Under the pieces are notes generated by a model that was given only the letters and a program-made list of their open reading frames with translations, did not search any database and was not told where the DNA came from. A stretch of DNA of 64,000 nt, taken from Alkalihalobacterium sp048323755. Its GTDB lineage: Bacteria; Bacillota; Bacilli; Bacillales; Bacillaceae_F. The stretch is taken from assembly GCF_048323755.1 (NCBI RefSeq), contig NZ_JBLWFS010000015.1, forward strand, positions 34,755 to 98,754, written 5' to 3'. Shown here piece after piece: positions 7,168-15,748 of the stretch. How positions within the stretch are numbered: the first letter of the stretch is position 1; each line of letters begins with the position of its first letter. A program made the position numbers and the translations under genes.

Positions 7168-10100
7168 TTAATCTTGTAACTGGTATGATAAGTTTTTCGT
7201 TTTTTGCTGTATGTCCTGTGTGGCAGCGTGCAGACCATCTAACACATCACCATTACGTTGCACCACTTGTTTCATATTCAATATTGTATTCGTTACATTC
7301 GATAATTCACTCAGCTGAACTTTTGTTGCATCAGTTACATTTTCAGATTGTTGGGATACATTAGACATTAATGTCACTACGCCTTCAGTACTCGTATTAA
7401 TCGTTACTAGACCTTGAGCAATTTGACGTAATTGATCTCGGGAATTACTAATACCAGCAATAATTTCTTCTATACCTAACGCTTGTTCTTTCGTCGCAAC
7501 AGTAACATGTTCAGATTGCTTTGTAATGCTAGTGATAGATTGTACAATTGTGTCTGCTTGTTTAGCTTGTTCTACAGTCGCTAGACTAATTTGATTGATT
7601 TGCTCTCTTGCATTAACAATTCCGGAGATAATTTCTTTGATTCCAACAGCCTGTTCTTTCGTGGCAGTCGTCACAAGCTCCGCTTGTTCCGTTACATTTT
7701 GTACCGATTTCACAATTTCTCGAGCTTGCTTACTTTGCTCGGTTGTAGCTACTGAAATTTGACGAACTTGTTCTTTTGCACTTGCTGTTGATTGAACAAT
7801 ATCCTCGACACCAGACGCTTGCTCTTTGACGGATTGAGTTACTATTAAAATTTGATGCGTCATGTCATCCACAGATTTTACGATGTTAACTGCTTGTTTT
7901 GTTTGCTCATCTGTTGCCGTATCTATTTGGCGGACTTGTTCTCTGACACTAACAATTCCTTTTATAATCTCTTCAACACCTACTGCTTGTTCTTTTACAG
8001 ACTGGGTAACAATCTCAATTTGTCCATCCATACTTACAACAGATGTTACAATATCTCGACCTTGCCTTGCTTGTTCATTCGTCGCTGAGGTAATTTGGGA
8101 CACTTGTTCTCTTGCACTGCGAACACTACGGTTGATCTCATCAACTCCAGCGACTTGCTCTCTAATAGAGACTGTTACTTGACCAACTTGCTCTGTCATA
8201 CTTCCAACCGCTTTTACGATCCCTTGAGCTTGCTTTGTTTGTTCTGTTGTAGCTGCTGTAATTTGGCGAACTTGCTCTCTCGCATTTATAACACCTTTTA
8301 CAATTTCTTCTACACCAATAGCTTGTTCATTGGTCGCTTGAGTTACTAAACGAGCTTGTGTTGTGACATTTTCCACCGAATTTACAATCGATTGTGCTTG
8401 CTTAGCTTGCTCCCCAGTTGCGGTTGTAATTTGACTCATTTCCGTTGTAATATGCTCAATACCATCAACAATTTTTTCTATTGCTGAATTCGCTTGATCA
8501 GAGAGTTTGTTACCTTGCTCTACTTTTTGTTCACCAACTTCAATTGCTTTAATCGCATCTGTCGTTTCAGCTTGAATTCCTTTAATTAAGCCTGCAATCT
8601 CCTTTGTAGCTGTTGCTGTTCTTTCGGCAAGCTTACGAACTTCATCTGCTACAACTGAAAACCCCTTCCCATGCTCACCTGCACGAGCTGCTTCAATCGC
8701 TGCATTTAGTGCTAATAAATTCGTTTGCTCGGCAATATCATCAATAACTTCAATAATACTCCCAATTTCATCTGAGCTTTTTCCTAGATTTTGCATGACG
8801 CCAGAAGCTTGCTGTACCACTTCACCGATTTCTTTCATCCCAAAAATGGATTGTTGGACCGCATTCTTTCCATCATTAGCGTCACTAAATACTTTTACAC
8901 TTAGTTGATTGACGTTTTGAACATTTTGCGCTACTTGTTCAATTGAGGCCGCCATTTCTTGTATTGATGCTGACGTATCAACTGCTGATACGGTTAAGCT
9001 TTCCGCATTTTGGGCTACTGCTTTTACGGAATTACTCGTTTGTTCGATTGAAGCTGAAACTTGTTCTACAGAACTTGCTGTACTTGCAGCATTACCAGCT
9101 ACCTGTTCAACTGATGCTGCCATTTCTTGTATCGCAGCTGACACTTCTTCTGATGAACGATGTAAACTATCAGTATTTCCAGCAATCCCTTTTACTTGAC
9201 TCCCCATCTCTTCCATCGCTGCTGACACTTCTTCGACAGAAGCTGCTGTACTACTTGCATTTCCAGCTACTTGCTCAATCGAGGCCGCCATTTCTTGTAT
9301 CGCAGAATTAACTTCTTTAGAAGATGACGTTAAACTTTCCGCATTTTGAGCCACACCTTTTACTTGACTCCCCATTTCTTCAATCGCTGCTGAAATTTCT
9401 TCTATAGAGCCCGTAGTACTTTGAGCATTTCCAGCTACTTGCTCAATTGAGGCCGCCATCTCTTGTATCGCTGAGGCATTTTCATGAGAAGACTTCGTCA
9501 ATACTTCCGCATTTTGGGCAACCGTTTTTACCGAACTACCCATTTCTTCAATCGCAGCGGCCACTTCTTCGACAGAACCAGTTGTACTTTGCGCATTTCC
9601 AGCGACTTGTTCAATTGAGACCGCCATTTCTTGAATCGCATCTGTCGTTTCTTTCGCCGACTTCGTTAAACTTTCGGCATTACTAGCAACATCTGTAATA
9701 GACTTACTCATTTGTTCAATCGAGGCAGAAATTTGTTCAACCGAACTTGCAGTACTCTGTGAATTACCAGCGACTTGTTCAATTGAGGCCGCGACTTCTT
9801 GAATAGACGCTGAAGTGTCTTTCGTTGAAGCAGTCATATTATCTGCATTTTTAGCCACACCTTTAATTTGCGTGCCCATTTCTTCGATTGCAGCAGATAT
9901 TTCTTCTACAGATGCGGTAGTACTTTGACTATTGTTTACCGCATCTTTAATATCTCTTGTCGTCGCGCTTAAATTTGTTAACGTATCTGCAACTGTTGAA
10001 TGAAGACTTTCCGTATTTTTCACGACACCCTCTACTGAACGGTTTAAATTGTTCATCATCGAAGTTGTTGACTCGATCGTCGCTGACTGCTCTTTTACTC

Positions 10101-10212
10101 CTATAACAACTTGTCGTGTCGTTTCTGTTAAACTATCTACTTTTTCTTCTACCGATCTTGTTGCAGTAGATGCATCTTTCAATTTATTTATTAATCTAGC
10201 TTTCCCAAACAT
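7168..10212 (-). CDS. Giant soluble methyl-accepting chemotaxis protein with symmetric repeat hairpin
   Basis: 1014 aa; ATG with AGGAGG upstream. No signal, transmembrane helix, HAMP, PAS, globin or Cache domain is seen; the whole chain is predicted coiled coil. The conserved MCP signalling tip (EQTNLLALNAAIEAARAGE, then GFSVVADEVRKLAERT) lies at residues about 494-532, exactly mid-chain. Residues 95-430 are six tandem 56-residue repeats (pattern SIEEISAAIEEMG...SIQEMAASIEQVAGN); residues 595-930 are six further 56-residue repeats of a different sequence (pattern ITxATxEQxKQA...REQVxQ). The counts and lengths match between the two antiparallel arms. No C-terminal CheR-tether pentapeptide is present. 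It should bind CheA/CheW in the cytoplasm; the stimulus is unknown. Confidence 0.93.
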   Translation of the reverse strand: MFGKARLINKLKDASTATRSVEEKVDSLTETTRQVVIGVKEQSATIESTTSMMNNLNRSVEGVVKNTESLHSTVADTLTNLSATTRDIKDAVNNSQSTTASVEEISAAIEEMGTQIKGVAKNADNMTASTKDTSASIQEVAASIEQVAGNSQSTASSVEQISASIEQMSKSITDVASNAESLTKSAKETTDAIQEMAVSIEQVAGNAQSTTGSVEEVAAAIEEMGSSVKTVAQNAEVLTKSSHENASAIQEMAASIEQVAGNAQSTTGSIEEISAAIEEMGSQVKGVAQNAESLTSSSKEVNSAIQEMAASIEQVAGNASSTAASVEEVSAAMEEMGSQVKGIAGNTDSLHRSSEEVSAAIQEMAASVEQVAGNAASTASSVEQVSASIEQTSNSVKAVAQNAESLTVSAVDTSASIQEMAASIEQVAQNVQNVNQLSVKVFSDANDGKNAVQQSIFGMKEIGEVVQQASGVMQNLGKSSDEIGSIIEVIDDIAEQTNLLALNAAIEAARAGEHGKGFSVVADEVRKLAERTATATKEIAGLIKGIQAETTDAIKAIEVGEQKVEQGNKLSDQANSAIEKIVDGIEHITTEMSQITTATGEQAKQAQSIVNSVENVTTQARLVTQATNEQAIGVEEIVKGVINAREQVRQITAATTEQTKQAQGIVKAVGSMTEQVGQVTVSIREQVAGVDEINRSVRSAREQVSQITSATNEQARQGRDIVTSVVSMDGQIEIVTQSVKEQAVGVEEIIKGIVSVREQVRQIDTATDEQTKQAVNIVKSVDDMTHQILIVTQSVKEQASGVEDIVQSTASAKEQVRQISVATTEQSKQAREIVKSVQNVTEQAELVTTATKEQAVGIKEIISGIVNAREQINQISLATVEQAKQADTIVQSITSITKQSEHVTVATKEQALGIEEIIAGISNSRDQLRQIAQGLVTINTSTEGVVTLMSNVSQQSENVTDATKVQLSELSNVTNTILNMKQVVQRNGDVLDGLHAATQDIQQKTKNLSYQLQD
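7423..8430 (-). repeat. Six tandem 168-bp repeats, descending (C-terminal) arm of the receptor
   Basis: Codons 595-930. Each unit is 56 codons (8 heptads), beginning with ITxATxEQ and ending REQVxQ. The units differ enough in sequence to be old duplications. Confidence 0.9.
8923..9930 (-). repeat. Six tandem 168-bp repeats, ascending (N-terminal) arm of the receptor
   Basis: Codons 95-430. Each unit is 56 codons (8 heptads), beginning xxSTxxSxEE and ending SxEQVAxN. The fourth to sixth units share long stretches, so recombination between units is possible. Confidence 0.9.
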
Positions 10213-10236
10213 ATATGAATTCCTCCTAAATAACTG

Positions 10237-12894
10237 CTAGTTTAGTTGTGCTGCAATTTCATCCAGCTTTTCATTTGTAAGTTGGTGAATTTCTTGACTA
10301 AAAATCAATTGTTCAAAATCAAGAACTGTAATTAATCGCTCACCCAAATGACAAATACCTTCTATAATCTCGGTATTTACATACGTATTCTTTTCATCAC
10401 ATAATTCCAAACTGTTTCTACTCACTTTTAGAACTTGAGTGACTTCATCTACTAAATAACCAATTTCCGTTTCTTTCATCTTGACAACAATCACCCTTGT
10501 TTTCTTATTGAAAGACTTCGTTGGTAAATTAAAGTAATTTCTTAAATCAATCACAGGAATGACTTTACCACGTAAATTAATCATTCCTAGGACACTCGGA
10601 GCAGAAGTGACCACTTTTGTAATTTTCGGTATCGAAATTATATCTTTGACGTATGAGATATTAATTCCATACTCCTCATTAGCTAGTTTAAACGTTACAA
10701 GTTGATCTTCCTCATTTTCTTCACTACGGTTTTGCTTCTGATCTGCTAAATTATCTTGAGCCCCTTCTTCATTAACTACCGATGCAATATCTAAAATAAG
10801 GGCAACATTACCATTCCCCATAATCGTAGCCCCAGCTATATGTGGTGGATTGCCAATGTATTGACCTAAAGATTTTATTACAATTTCTTGGTTACCTAAC
10901 GTTCGATCAGCAATGATTCCAATCCGTTTATTAGCGATTCCAACAACGATCACAAAAATTCGTTTTGTTTCGTTTAATTTATTACTAGTTTTTTCTTGGT
11001 TGATGTCTAATTTTTGATCCATACGTACAAGCGGCAACACACTTCCACGGACGATTGCAACTTCCTTATCTTTCACTGATTGCACTTCTTCTGGATTAAG
11101 ACGAATAATTTCTAGGACGTTTACAAGTGGAATAGCGAAAATTCGCTTTCCTAGTTCAATGAGTAAAGAACGAATAATTGCTAGGGTTAGAGGTAGCTTT
11201 ATGGTAAAGGTCGTACCTTCGCCAACTTCTGTTTCAATATCTATAATTCCATTTAGTTTCTCAATGTGCGAGCGGACAATATCCATGCCAACCCCTCGAC
11301 CAGATATATCCGAGACTTGTTTTACTGTTGATAAACCTGATTTAAAAATAAGAAAAATTAGATCTCGTTCTGTCATCTTACTTGCTTCATCTTCAGTAAG
11401 TGTGCCATTTTTGATCGCAGTTTCTTTAATCTTTTTGGCATCTATTCCACGCCCATCGTCTGTAATCGTTATGACGATATGATTTTCTTGATGAAATGCT
11501 TTTACTAATACCTTTCCTTTCCTTGGTTTCCCAACACGTTCACGCTCGTCCGGTGTCTCGATTCCATGATCTATAGAATTACGAAGTAAGTGAATGAGTG
11601 GATCACTAATTTCCTCGATTAACGTTCGATCTAATTCTGTTTCTTTTCCTTCCATCAAAAAGTCTACTTCTTTTTGAACAATACTTGCTGTGTCTCTTAC
11701 TAGACGAGGAAAGCGATTAAAGAGCTGTTCAATCGGTAACATCCTCGTTTTCATCATTCCTTCTTGTAATTCTCCGATGACACGATTAAGATGATTCGTT
11801 ACTTCTGTTAAAGTCTCTACTTCTTCCTGATGTTCGGTTGTCACTCGACTAAAGCGATTTCTCACTTCTACTAATCTCGTTTGATCAATAACGAGTTCAC
11901 CTACTAAGTTCATCAAGTGTTCCAATTTATCAACATCTACTCGAACCGTTGGGTTAATTTTTAATTTTTGTTTCAATGTTTCATCAGTCTTAACGGTTTC
12001 TTCACTTTGCTGCCCTTCAAGTAATTCCATCGGTTCTGAAGAAAGAGTATTTTTGATTTCTACTAGTTCATCTCCGTCAATCATTTTTTTCTCCACTACT
12101 ACTAATTGATCAATCGTTACTGGGATGACCTTAACACTTTCAATTTCAGAAACCTGATCGATTACTTTATAGATGGCCCCTTCTTCTTCCAACGTTATAA
12201 GGGTGAAGATAACATTTCCATTGAATGTTTCCGCTTCAATCTCTTCACGTAGCGGAGAGGTAACCGCAATTTCGCCAACTTCTTTCAGGTTATTATGTAG
12301 CAAAATGGTTCGTACAGATTTCATTAACGATTTCTTCTGAAGCTGAATGTGAATATTAAAAATCAGATAATTATCATTAAGTGCTGAATATAATACGTGT
12401 TTTTGATATTCATCGAACTCAATGACTAAAGGTTCTTCAGCTGCCAATTCACCTTTCATCTCATCAAGTACATATTCAATGCTGACTTGATTTTCAATAC
12501 TGACTTTTTGTGCTTTCGTTGCTTCTATTTTTTTTAGTAAAGATGATATATCTACATCCTCACCTCGACCTTCAATAATTGAGCTTTTTATTTGCTTGAT
12601 GACATCAATAGATTGAAACATGACATCAAAAATTTCTTTAGACGTTTTCAGCTGTTGTCTGCGGATTAAATCGAAGACTCCTTCAAGATGATGAGTCAAT
12701 TCTTTCATCACATCAAAACCCATCGCTGCAGAAGAGCCTTTTAACGTATGTGCAGCTCTAAAAATATTATTGATAATTTCTCTATTCATTGGATCATTTT
12801 CTAGGTCGATAATTTGCTGATCCAAAATTAACAATTGCTCATCAACTTCATCGAGGAAAACCCCGATATATTCCGAGATGTTTATTCCTTCCAC
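10237..12894 (-). CDS. cheA: Chemotaxis histidine kinase CheA with an additional C-terminal CheW domain
   Basis: 885 aa, longer than the usual roughly 670. Domains: HPt (1-105; phospho-His49 in AAHTLKGSS), a P2-like response-regulator docking region (about 155-260), dimerisation helices (315-390), GHKL kinase (390-570; N-box LLRNSIDHGIE, G1 DDGRGI, G2 GRGVGMDI), the native CheW-like domain (about 575-705) and a second complete CheW domain (about 730-870; MINLRGKVIPVIDLR). All catalytic boxes look intact. It phosphorylates the CheB and REC-GGDEF-EAL receivers; no separate cheY is present. It starts 11 bp after cheW. The extra CheW may alter array geometry around the long receptor; that is inference. 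Confidence 0.95.
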   Translation of the reverse strand: MEGINISEYIGVFLDEVDEQLLILDQQIIDLENDPMNREIINNIFRAAHTLKGSSAAMGFDVMKELTHHLEGVFDLIRRQQLKTSKEIFDVMFQSIDVIKQIKSSIIEGRGEDVDISSLLKKIEATKAQKVSIENQVSIEYVLDEMKGELAAEEPLVIEFDEYQKHVLYSALNDNYLIFNIHIQLQKKSLMKSVRTILLHNNLKEVGEIAVTSPLREEIEAETFNGNVIFTLITLEEEGAIYKVIDQVSEIESVKVIPVTIDQLVVVEKKMIDGDELVEIKNTLSSEPMELLEGQQSEETVKTDETLKQKLKINPTVRVDVDKLEHLMNLVGELVIDQTRLVEVRNRFSRVTTEHQEEVETLTEVTNHLNRVIGELQEGMMKTRMLPIEQLFNRFPRLVRDTASIVQKEVDFLMEGKETELDRTLIEEISDPLIHLLRNSIDHGIETPDERERVGKPRKGKVLVKAFHQENHIVITITDDGRGIDAKKIKETAIKNGTLTEDEASKMTERDLIFLIFKSGLSTVKQVSDISGRGVGMDIVRSHIEKLNGIIDIETEVGEGTTFTIKLPLTLAIIRSLLIELGKRIFAIPLVNVLEIIRLNPEEVQSVKDKEVAIVRGSVLPLVRMDQKLDINQEKTSNKLNETKRIFVIVVGIANKRIGIIADRTLGNQEIVIKSLGQYIGNPPHIAGATIMGNGNVALILDIASVVNEEGAQDNLADQKQNRSEENEEDQLVTFKLANEEYGINISYVKDIISIPKITKVVTSAPSVLGMINLRGKVIPVIDLRNYFNLPTKSFNKKTRVIVVKMKETEIGYLVDEVTQVLKVSRNSLELCDEKNTYVNTEIIEGICHLGERLITVLDFEQLIFSQEIHQLTNEKLDEIAAQLN

Positions 12895-12905
12895 ATTCTC
12901 ACCTC

Positions 12906-13337
12906 CTACTCGGTTGGATATAATACTTTTTCTAAATTTAAAATTCCGATCACCTGACCATCTAATTTAACAAAACCGTGAAAAAAATCTTCATCGACCT
13001 GCATCCCTGGCGGTGGTTCGATATTCTCTAGTTCAACATAGGTAACCATTTTTACTTCATCAACCTTGACTCCTATGTTTTCACTATCACCTTGAACAAT
13101 GACGATTCTATTTTTTTTATTTGCCTTTGCACCAGAATTCAATTGCCCGAGCATTTTAACTACTGGAATAATCTTTCCTCTTAAATTGATCACACCTTGA
13201 ATATGCGGTTTAATCCCGGGTATTTGCGTGACCGTCTGCGGTCTAAGAATTTCAACAACTTCGTTTATCGGAAGTGAAAATAACTGTTGGTTAATCGTGA
13301 AAACTACATATTGGTTCCTAGTGGCTGTTACACTCAT
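12906..13337 (-). CDS. cheW: Chemotaxis coupling protein CheW, first gene of the operon
   Basis: 143 aa from the ATG at 13337, which has AGAGGTGGG just upstream; a TTG 27 bp further up lacks a good site. It is a single CheW domain with VINLRGKIIPVVKMLGQL and VGVKVDEV-like motifs. It links the receptor tip to CheA. With the second CheW domain inside CheA, the operon encodes two free or fused couplers. The CRP/FNR-like palindrome and a -10 like sequence lie 120-165 bp upstream. Confidence 0.93.
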   Translation of the reverse strand: MSVTATRNQYVVFTINQQLFSLPINEVVEILRPQTVTQIPGIKPHIQGVINLRGKIIPVVKMLGQLNSGAKANKKNRIVIVQGDSENIGVKVDEVKMVTYVELENIEPPPGMQVDEDFFHGFVKLDGQVIGILNLEKVLYPTE

Positions 13338-13458
13338 AATCCCACCTCTTTCTATTCCACCCAATTTTTATAAGTAATTCATTCTAGTAAATTAGTCCTT
13401 TGTATATTTTTATTTTCTCTTTTATTTAACATCAAAGCTACTAACCATCTTTCCTATT

Positions 13459-13500
13459 TTTATATTAAAACCTACTATACTTTAAGTGATAGATATCACA
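13459..13500 (-). promoter_or_regulatory. Putative chemosensory-operon promoter with CRP/FNR-type site
   Basis: On the minus strand TGTGATATCTATCACT (13500-13485) contains a perfect GTGATA-TC-TATCAC palindrome and fits the TGTGA-N6-TCACA pattern bound by Bacillus Fnr and CRP-family proteins. A -10 like TATAAA lies at 13464-13459, which would put the palindrome centre near -40.5, the usual class II activator position. No good -35 is seen, as expected for an activator-dependent promoter. Motif is seen; regulator is inferred. Confidence 0.5.
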
Positions 13501-13533
13501 GTAGATTGGGGTTTATATAGCTTTAACCCATAA

Positions 13534-13627
13534 AAAAGCTAGCTCTTTATTAAGTTTCATTTCTCAATCACTCTAATAAAACATCATTAGTAGTAACTGA
13601 AAAACTAGTACTTAAGAGCTAGCTTTT
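13534..13627. terminator. Long-loop inverted repeat, probable terminator of the PocR-GAF-LuxR gene
   Basis: AAAAGCTAGCTCTT (13534-13547) pairs perfectly over 14 bp with AAGAGCTAGCTTTT (13614-13627); the loop is 66 nt. The A/T-rich ends could serve as U-tracts in either direction. The loop is unusually long for an intrinsic terminator. Confidence 0.45.
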
Positions 13628-13645
13628 CATATTCTATTTTTTATA

Positions 13646-13829
13646 GGCTGTTTTCGTAAACTTTGTTGCTATTGGACCGTTTTATTAACATAAATCAGCC
13701 AGATGGACAAATTCATTTGTCCATCTGGCTGATTTATGTTAAAAAGCCTCACGCTAAAGCGTGAGAACCAAGCTTTCGCTTGGTTAACGGTCCAATAGCT
13801 AACAGCAACAATCTTTTAGAAAAGAGGCC
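13646..13829. mobile_element. MITE-like structured repeat, copy 1 (184 bp)
   Basis: The element starts GGCTGTTTTCG and ends GAAAAGAGGCC, with imperfect terminal inverted repeats, and is flanked by perfect 8-bp direct repeats TTTTTATA (13638-13645 and 13830-13837). Inside are four nested or side-by-side stems: GCTATTGGACCGTT/AACGGTCCAATAGC (13668-13681/13786-13799), a 26-bp perfect hairpin (13687-13740), CTCACGC-TAAA-GCGTGAG (13748-13765) and AACCAAGC-TTTC-GCTTGGTT (13766-13785). There is no ORF. Size and ends equal copy 2 at 25470. Short AT-rich 8-bp duplications with GGC ends resemble ISL3-type transposition; the parent element is not in the window. Confidence 0.85.
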
Positions 13830-13856
13830 TTTTTATATTATATTTTTAACCTATTA

Positions 13857-15659
13857 CTATTGTTTGTATTTGAGACGGTATATTAAAGCAAAAGCTTGTG
13901 AGCGATCCTGAACGTTTAATTTTTGAAAGATGTTTGTTAAGTGATTTTTTACTGTATGAATACTGATGACTAAAGTTTCCGCTACTTCTTGGTTATTGAG
14001 TCCTTCTAATACTAAATATAATACTTCTTTCTCTCTTTTTGTTAGGGATAAATCCTCTATTACCGTTTTAATGTTAGAAACTTTGGTAAGATTTTCTTCT
14101 TTTAAAACCCCTTGTTGTTGAACTGATAATTTAGGATCTAGTAATGCAGTACTAGAAGCAGTCTCGGTATAGGAATAATCTCCTGTATTGGTAGAGGACT
14201 GAACTTCTTCATTAAAGAACTCTGAATGAGAGAAGATTTCACTTATGATATCACTACAAAAGTGAAGTAATTCCAACTTGTCGCGCTTCTCGCTCTCTAC
14301 ATGAGCTACTAATAAAGCATATACGTTTCCTTTCTTCACAATGGGTATCTCTATAATTTTGTTTTTCCCTGCACTAACAAGGTTATATAAGTTTAGACGA
14401 ACTGATGAAAGGTCAGTTTTTATATACTTGGTGAAAAGTTCCAGAAGGTGGTCTTGATTAGAAAAAATGCCTCGCGAAATAATTTTAGTCTCGTGATTAT
14501 TCGTATAAATTAAACTTAAATCTATTGATCGAGTATAATCTCGTAACATATCTATAATTATATATAATGTTGCTTTTTTGGACCTTTTATGCATTAAAAT
14601 TTGTAAAACTTGTTTATGAATATCGAGTTTTAGTTTTGTATTGTTTTTTTCCCTTTTTAATTCTTTAATATATAATCTTTTACCTATTTTATTTGCAATT
14701 AGACTAGCATGATGAATATAATGGTCACTCCATGGGAACAATTCTTTACAAGAACCAAAAATCACTCCATAGACTTCTTCCTTATACATAATTGGAAAGC
14801 TAAATAAATGATCAATATCCAACCCTCGGTCACCAAAGAAAGATAGTCTTGGATCATTTTTAATATTATGCCACTGCATACTTTCCCTTAATACTATGGA
14901 TTGTCCTAAAAATCCTTCACCAACAAAAAATTGATTACCTATTAAATATGTTGCACCCGCTCCAACTATATGTTCAATTTCATAGATAGAATTCTGTTTT
15001 TTATCTGCATATCCAATAAACACGATCTCTGTTTTTTTCACTTGATTTGGATTACTATTATATGTTTGAAAAATTTTAGTAAGTAGTACCGGGATTACAC
15101 TACCTTCGTCTTCAGACAGCTGATCGATCTCATTATTTAATTGATGTAACTTTCCTTCAATTTCTTTATTAAATTTCGTGTAAAAAAAATCTCCTACAAA
15201 AATAGCTAATTTTTGTAGCTGATCAATGTATTCATTCACACTTTTAGAATCAATGATACTAAGATTGTTAATAAAACCCTGAATTTTTTTTACGGACAAC
15301 CCCAATTTTCTATTTCTATTCTCTATCAAATCTTTTGTGCTTTCACTTTCCACAAATGGCCCGGACCAAATGAAATGAGAGGTTACCCTATTATTAGTTA
15401 TTGGAACGAGAAAAAACTTCATACCTAGATACTTTTCATTAAAAGCATCAAAAACGATCGTTTGTTCATTTTTATCAAACCTCTTAATTATTTCACCAAA
15501 GCTTACATCTTGATCATTTAAGATTTCTACTGACATGTTTCCAATATGGGTTGGGGATACCATTAATTCGCCTTGGTTATCTGTTATTGCAATTGATAAT
15601 TTTAAATGTTGGCTAGTCATCCCTTGAAGTTCCTGTACAAGGTTTGGAATATATTTCAA
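13857..15659 (-). CDS. Transcription regulator with PocR, GAF and LuxR-type HTH domains
   Basis: 600 aa from a TTG at 15659 with GGGGGGAG ten bases upstream. The N-terminal about 150 residues (LVQELQGMTSQHLKLSIAITDNQG...) resemble the PocR ligand-sensing domain; residues about 190-345 look like a GAF domain; residues 537-600 are a clear LuxR/GerE helix-turn-helix (LTKREKEVLYLVLEGLNNQEVA...SIHTVKNHLTNIFQKL). PocR domains sense small organic molecules such as diols. The target is unknown; it is transcribed in the same direction as, and directly upstream of, the chemosensory operon, separated from it by terminator-like repeats. PocR assignment is moderate, LuxR is firm. Confidence 0.82.
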   Translation of the reverse strand: MKYIPNLVQELQGMTSQHLKLSIAITDNQGELMVSPTHIGNMSVEILNDQDVSFGEIIKRFDKNEQTIVFDAFNEKYLGMKFFLVPITNNRVTSHFIWSGPFVESESTKDLIENRNRKLGLSVKKIQGFINNLSIIDSKSVNEYIDQLQKLAIFVGDFFYTKFNKEIEGKLHQLNNEIDQLSEDEGSVIPVLLTKIFQTYNSNPNQVKKTEIVFIGYADKKQNSIYEIEHIVGAGATYLIGNQFFVGEGFLGQSIVLRESMQWHNIKNDPRLSFFGDRGLDIDHLFSFPIMYKEEVYGVIFGSCKELFPWSDHYIHHASLIANKIGKRLYIKELKREKNNTKLKLDIHKQVLQILMHKRSKKATLYIIIDMLRDYTRSIDLSLIYTNNHETKIISRGIFSNQDHLLELFTKYIKTDLSSVRLNLYNLVSAGKNKIIEIPIVKKGNVYALLVAHVESEKRDKLELLHFCSDIISEIFSHSEFFNEEVQSSTNTGDYSYTETASSTALLDPKLSVQQQGVLKEENLTKVSNIKTVIEDLSLTKREKEVLYLVLEGLNNQEVAETLVISIHTVKNHLTNIFQKLNVQDRSQAFALIYRLKYKQ

Positions 15660-15719
15660 TTTTCGGTTTCTCCCCCCAAAAAGTATTCACTTCTATTATT
15701 CTAATGAAATCAATAATAA

Positions 15720-15748
15720 AGTATAATAAACTATTAATTAAGTTACAA
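15720..15748 (-). promoter_or_regulatory. Sigma-A type promoter of the PocR-GAF-LuxR gene
   Basis: TTGTAA (15748-15743) and TATACT (15725-15720) are separated by 17 bp on the minus strand, about 60 bp before the TTG start. The remainder of the 15660-15981 gap is AT-rich, with only a weak hairpin at 15929-15961. Confidence 0.6.

Noticed and set aside
7852..9686. Several plus-strand open frames antisense to the receptor gene
   Set aside because: They arise from the low-complexity repeat coding of the receptor, have no ribosome sites and vary between repeat units.
7423..9930. Regular repeats resembling a CRISPR-like or tandem-repeat array
   Set aside because: Period 168 bp, in frame, no unique spacers; they are the coiled-coil repeats of the receptor gene.
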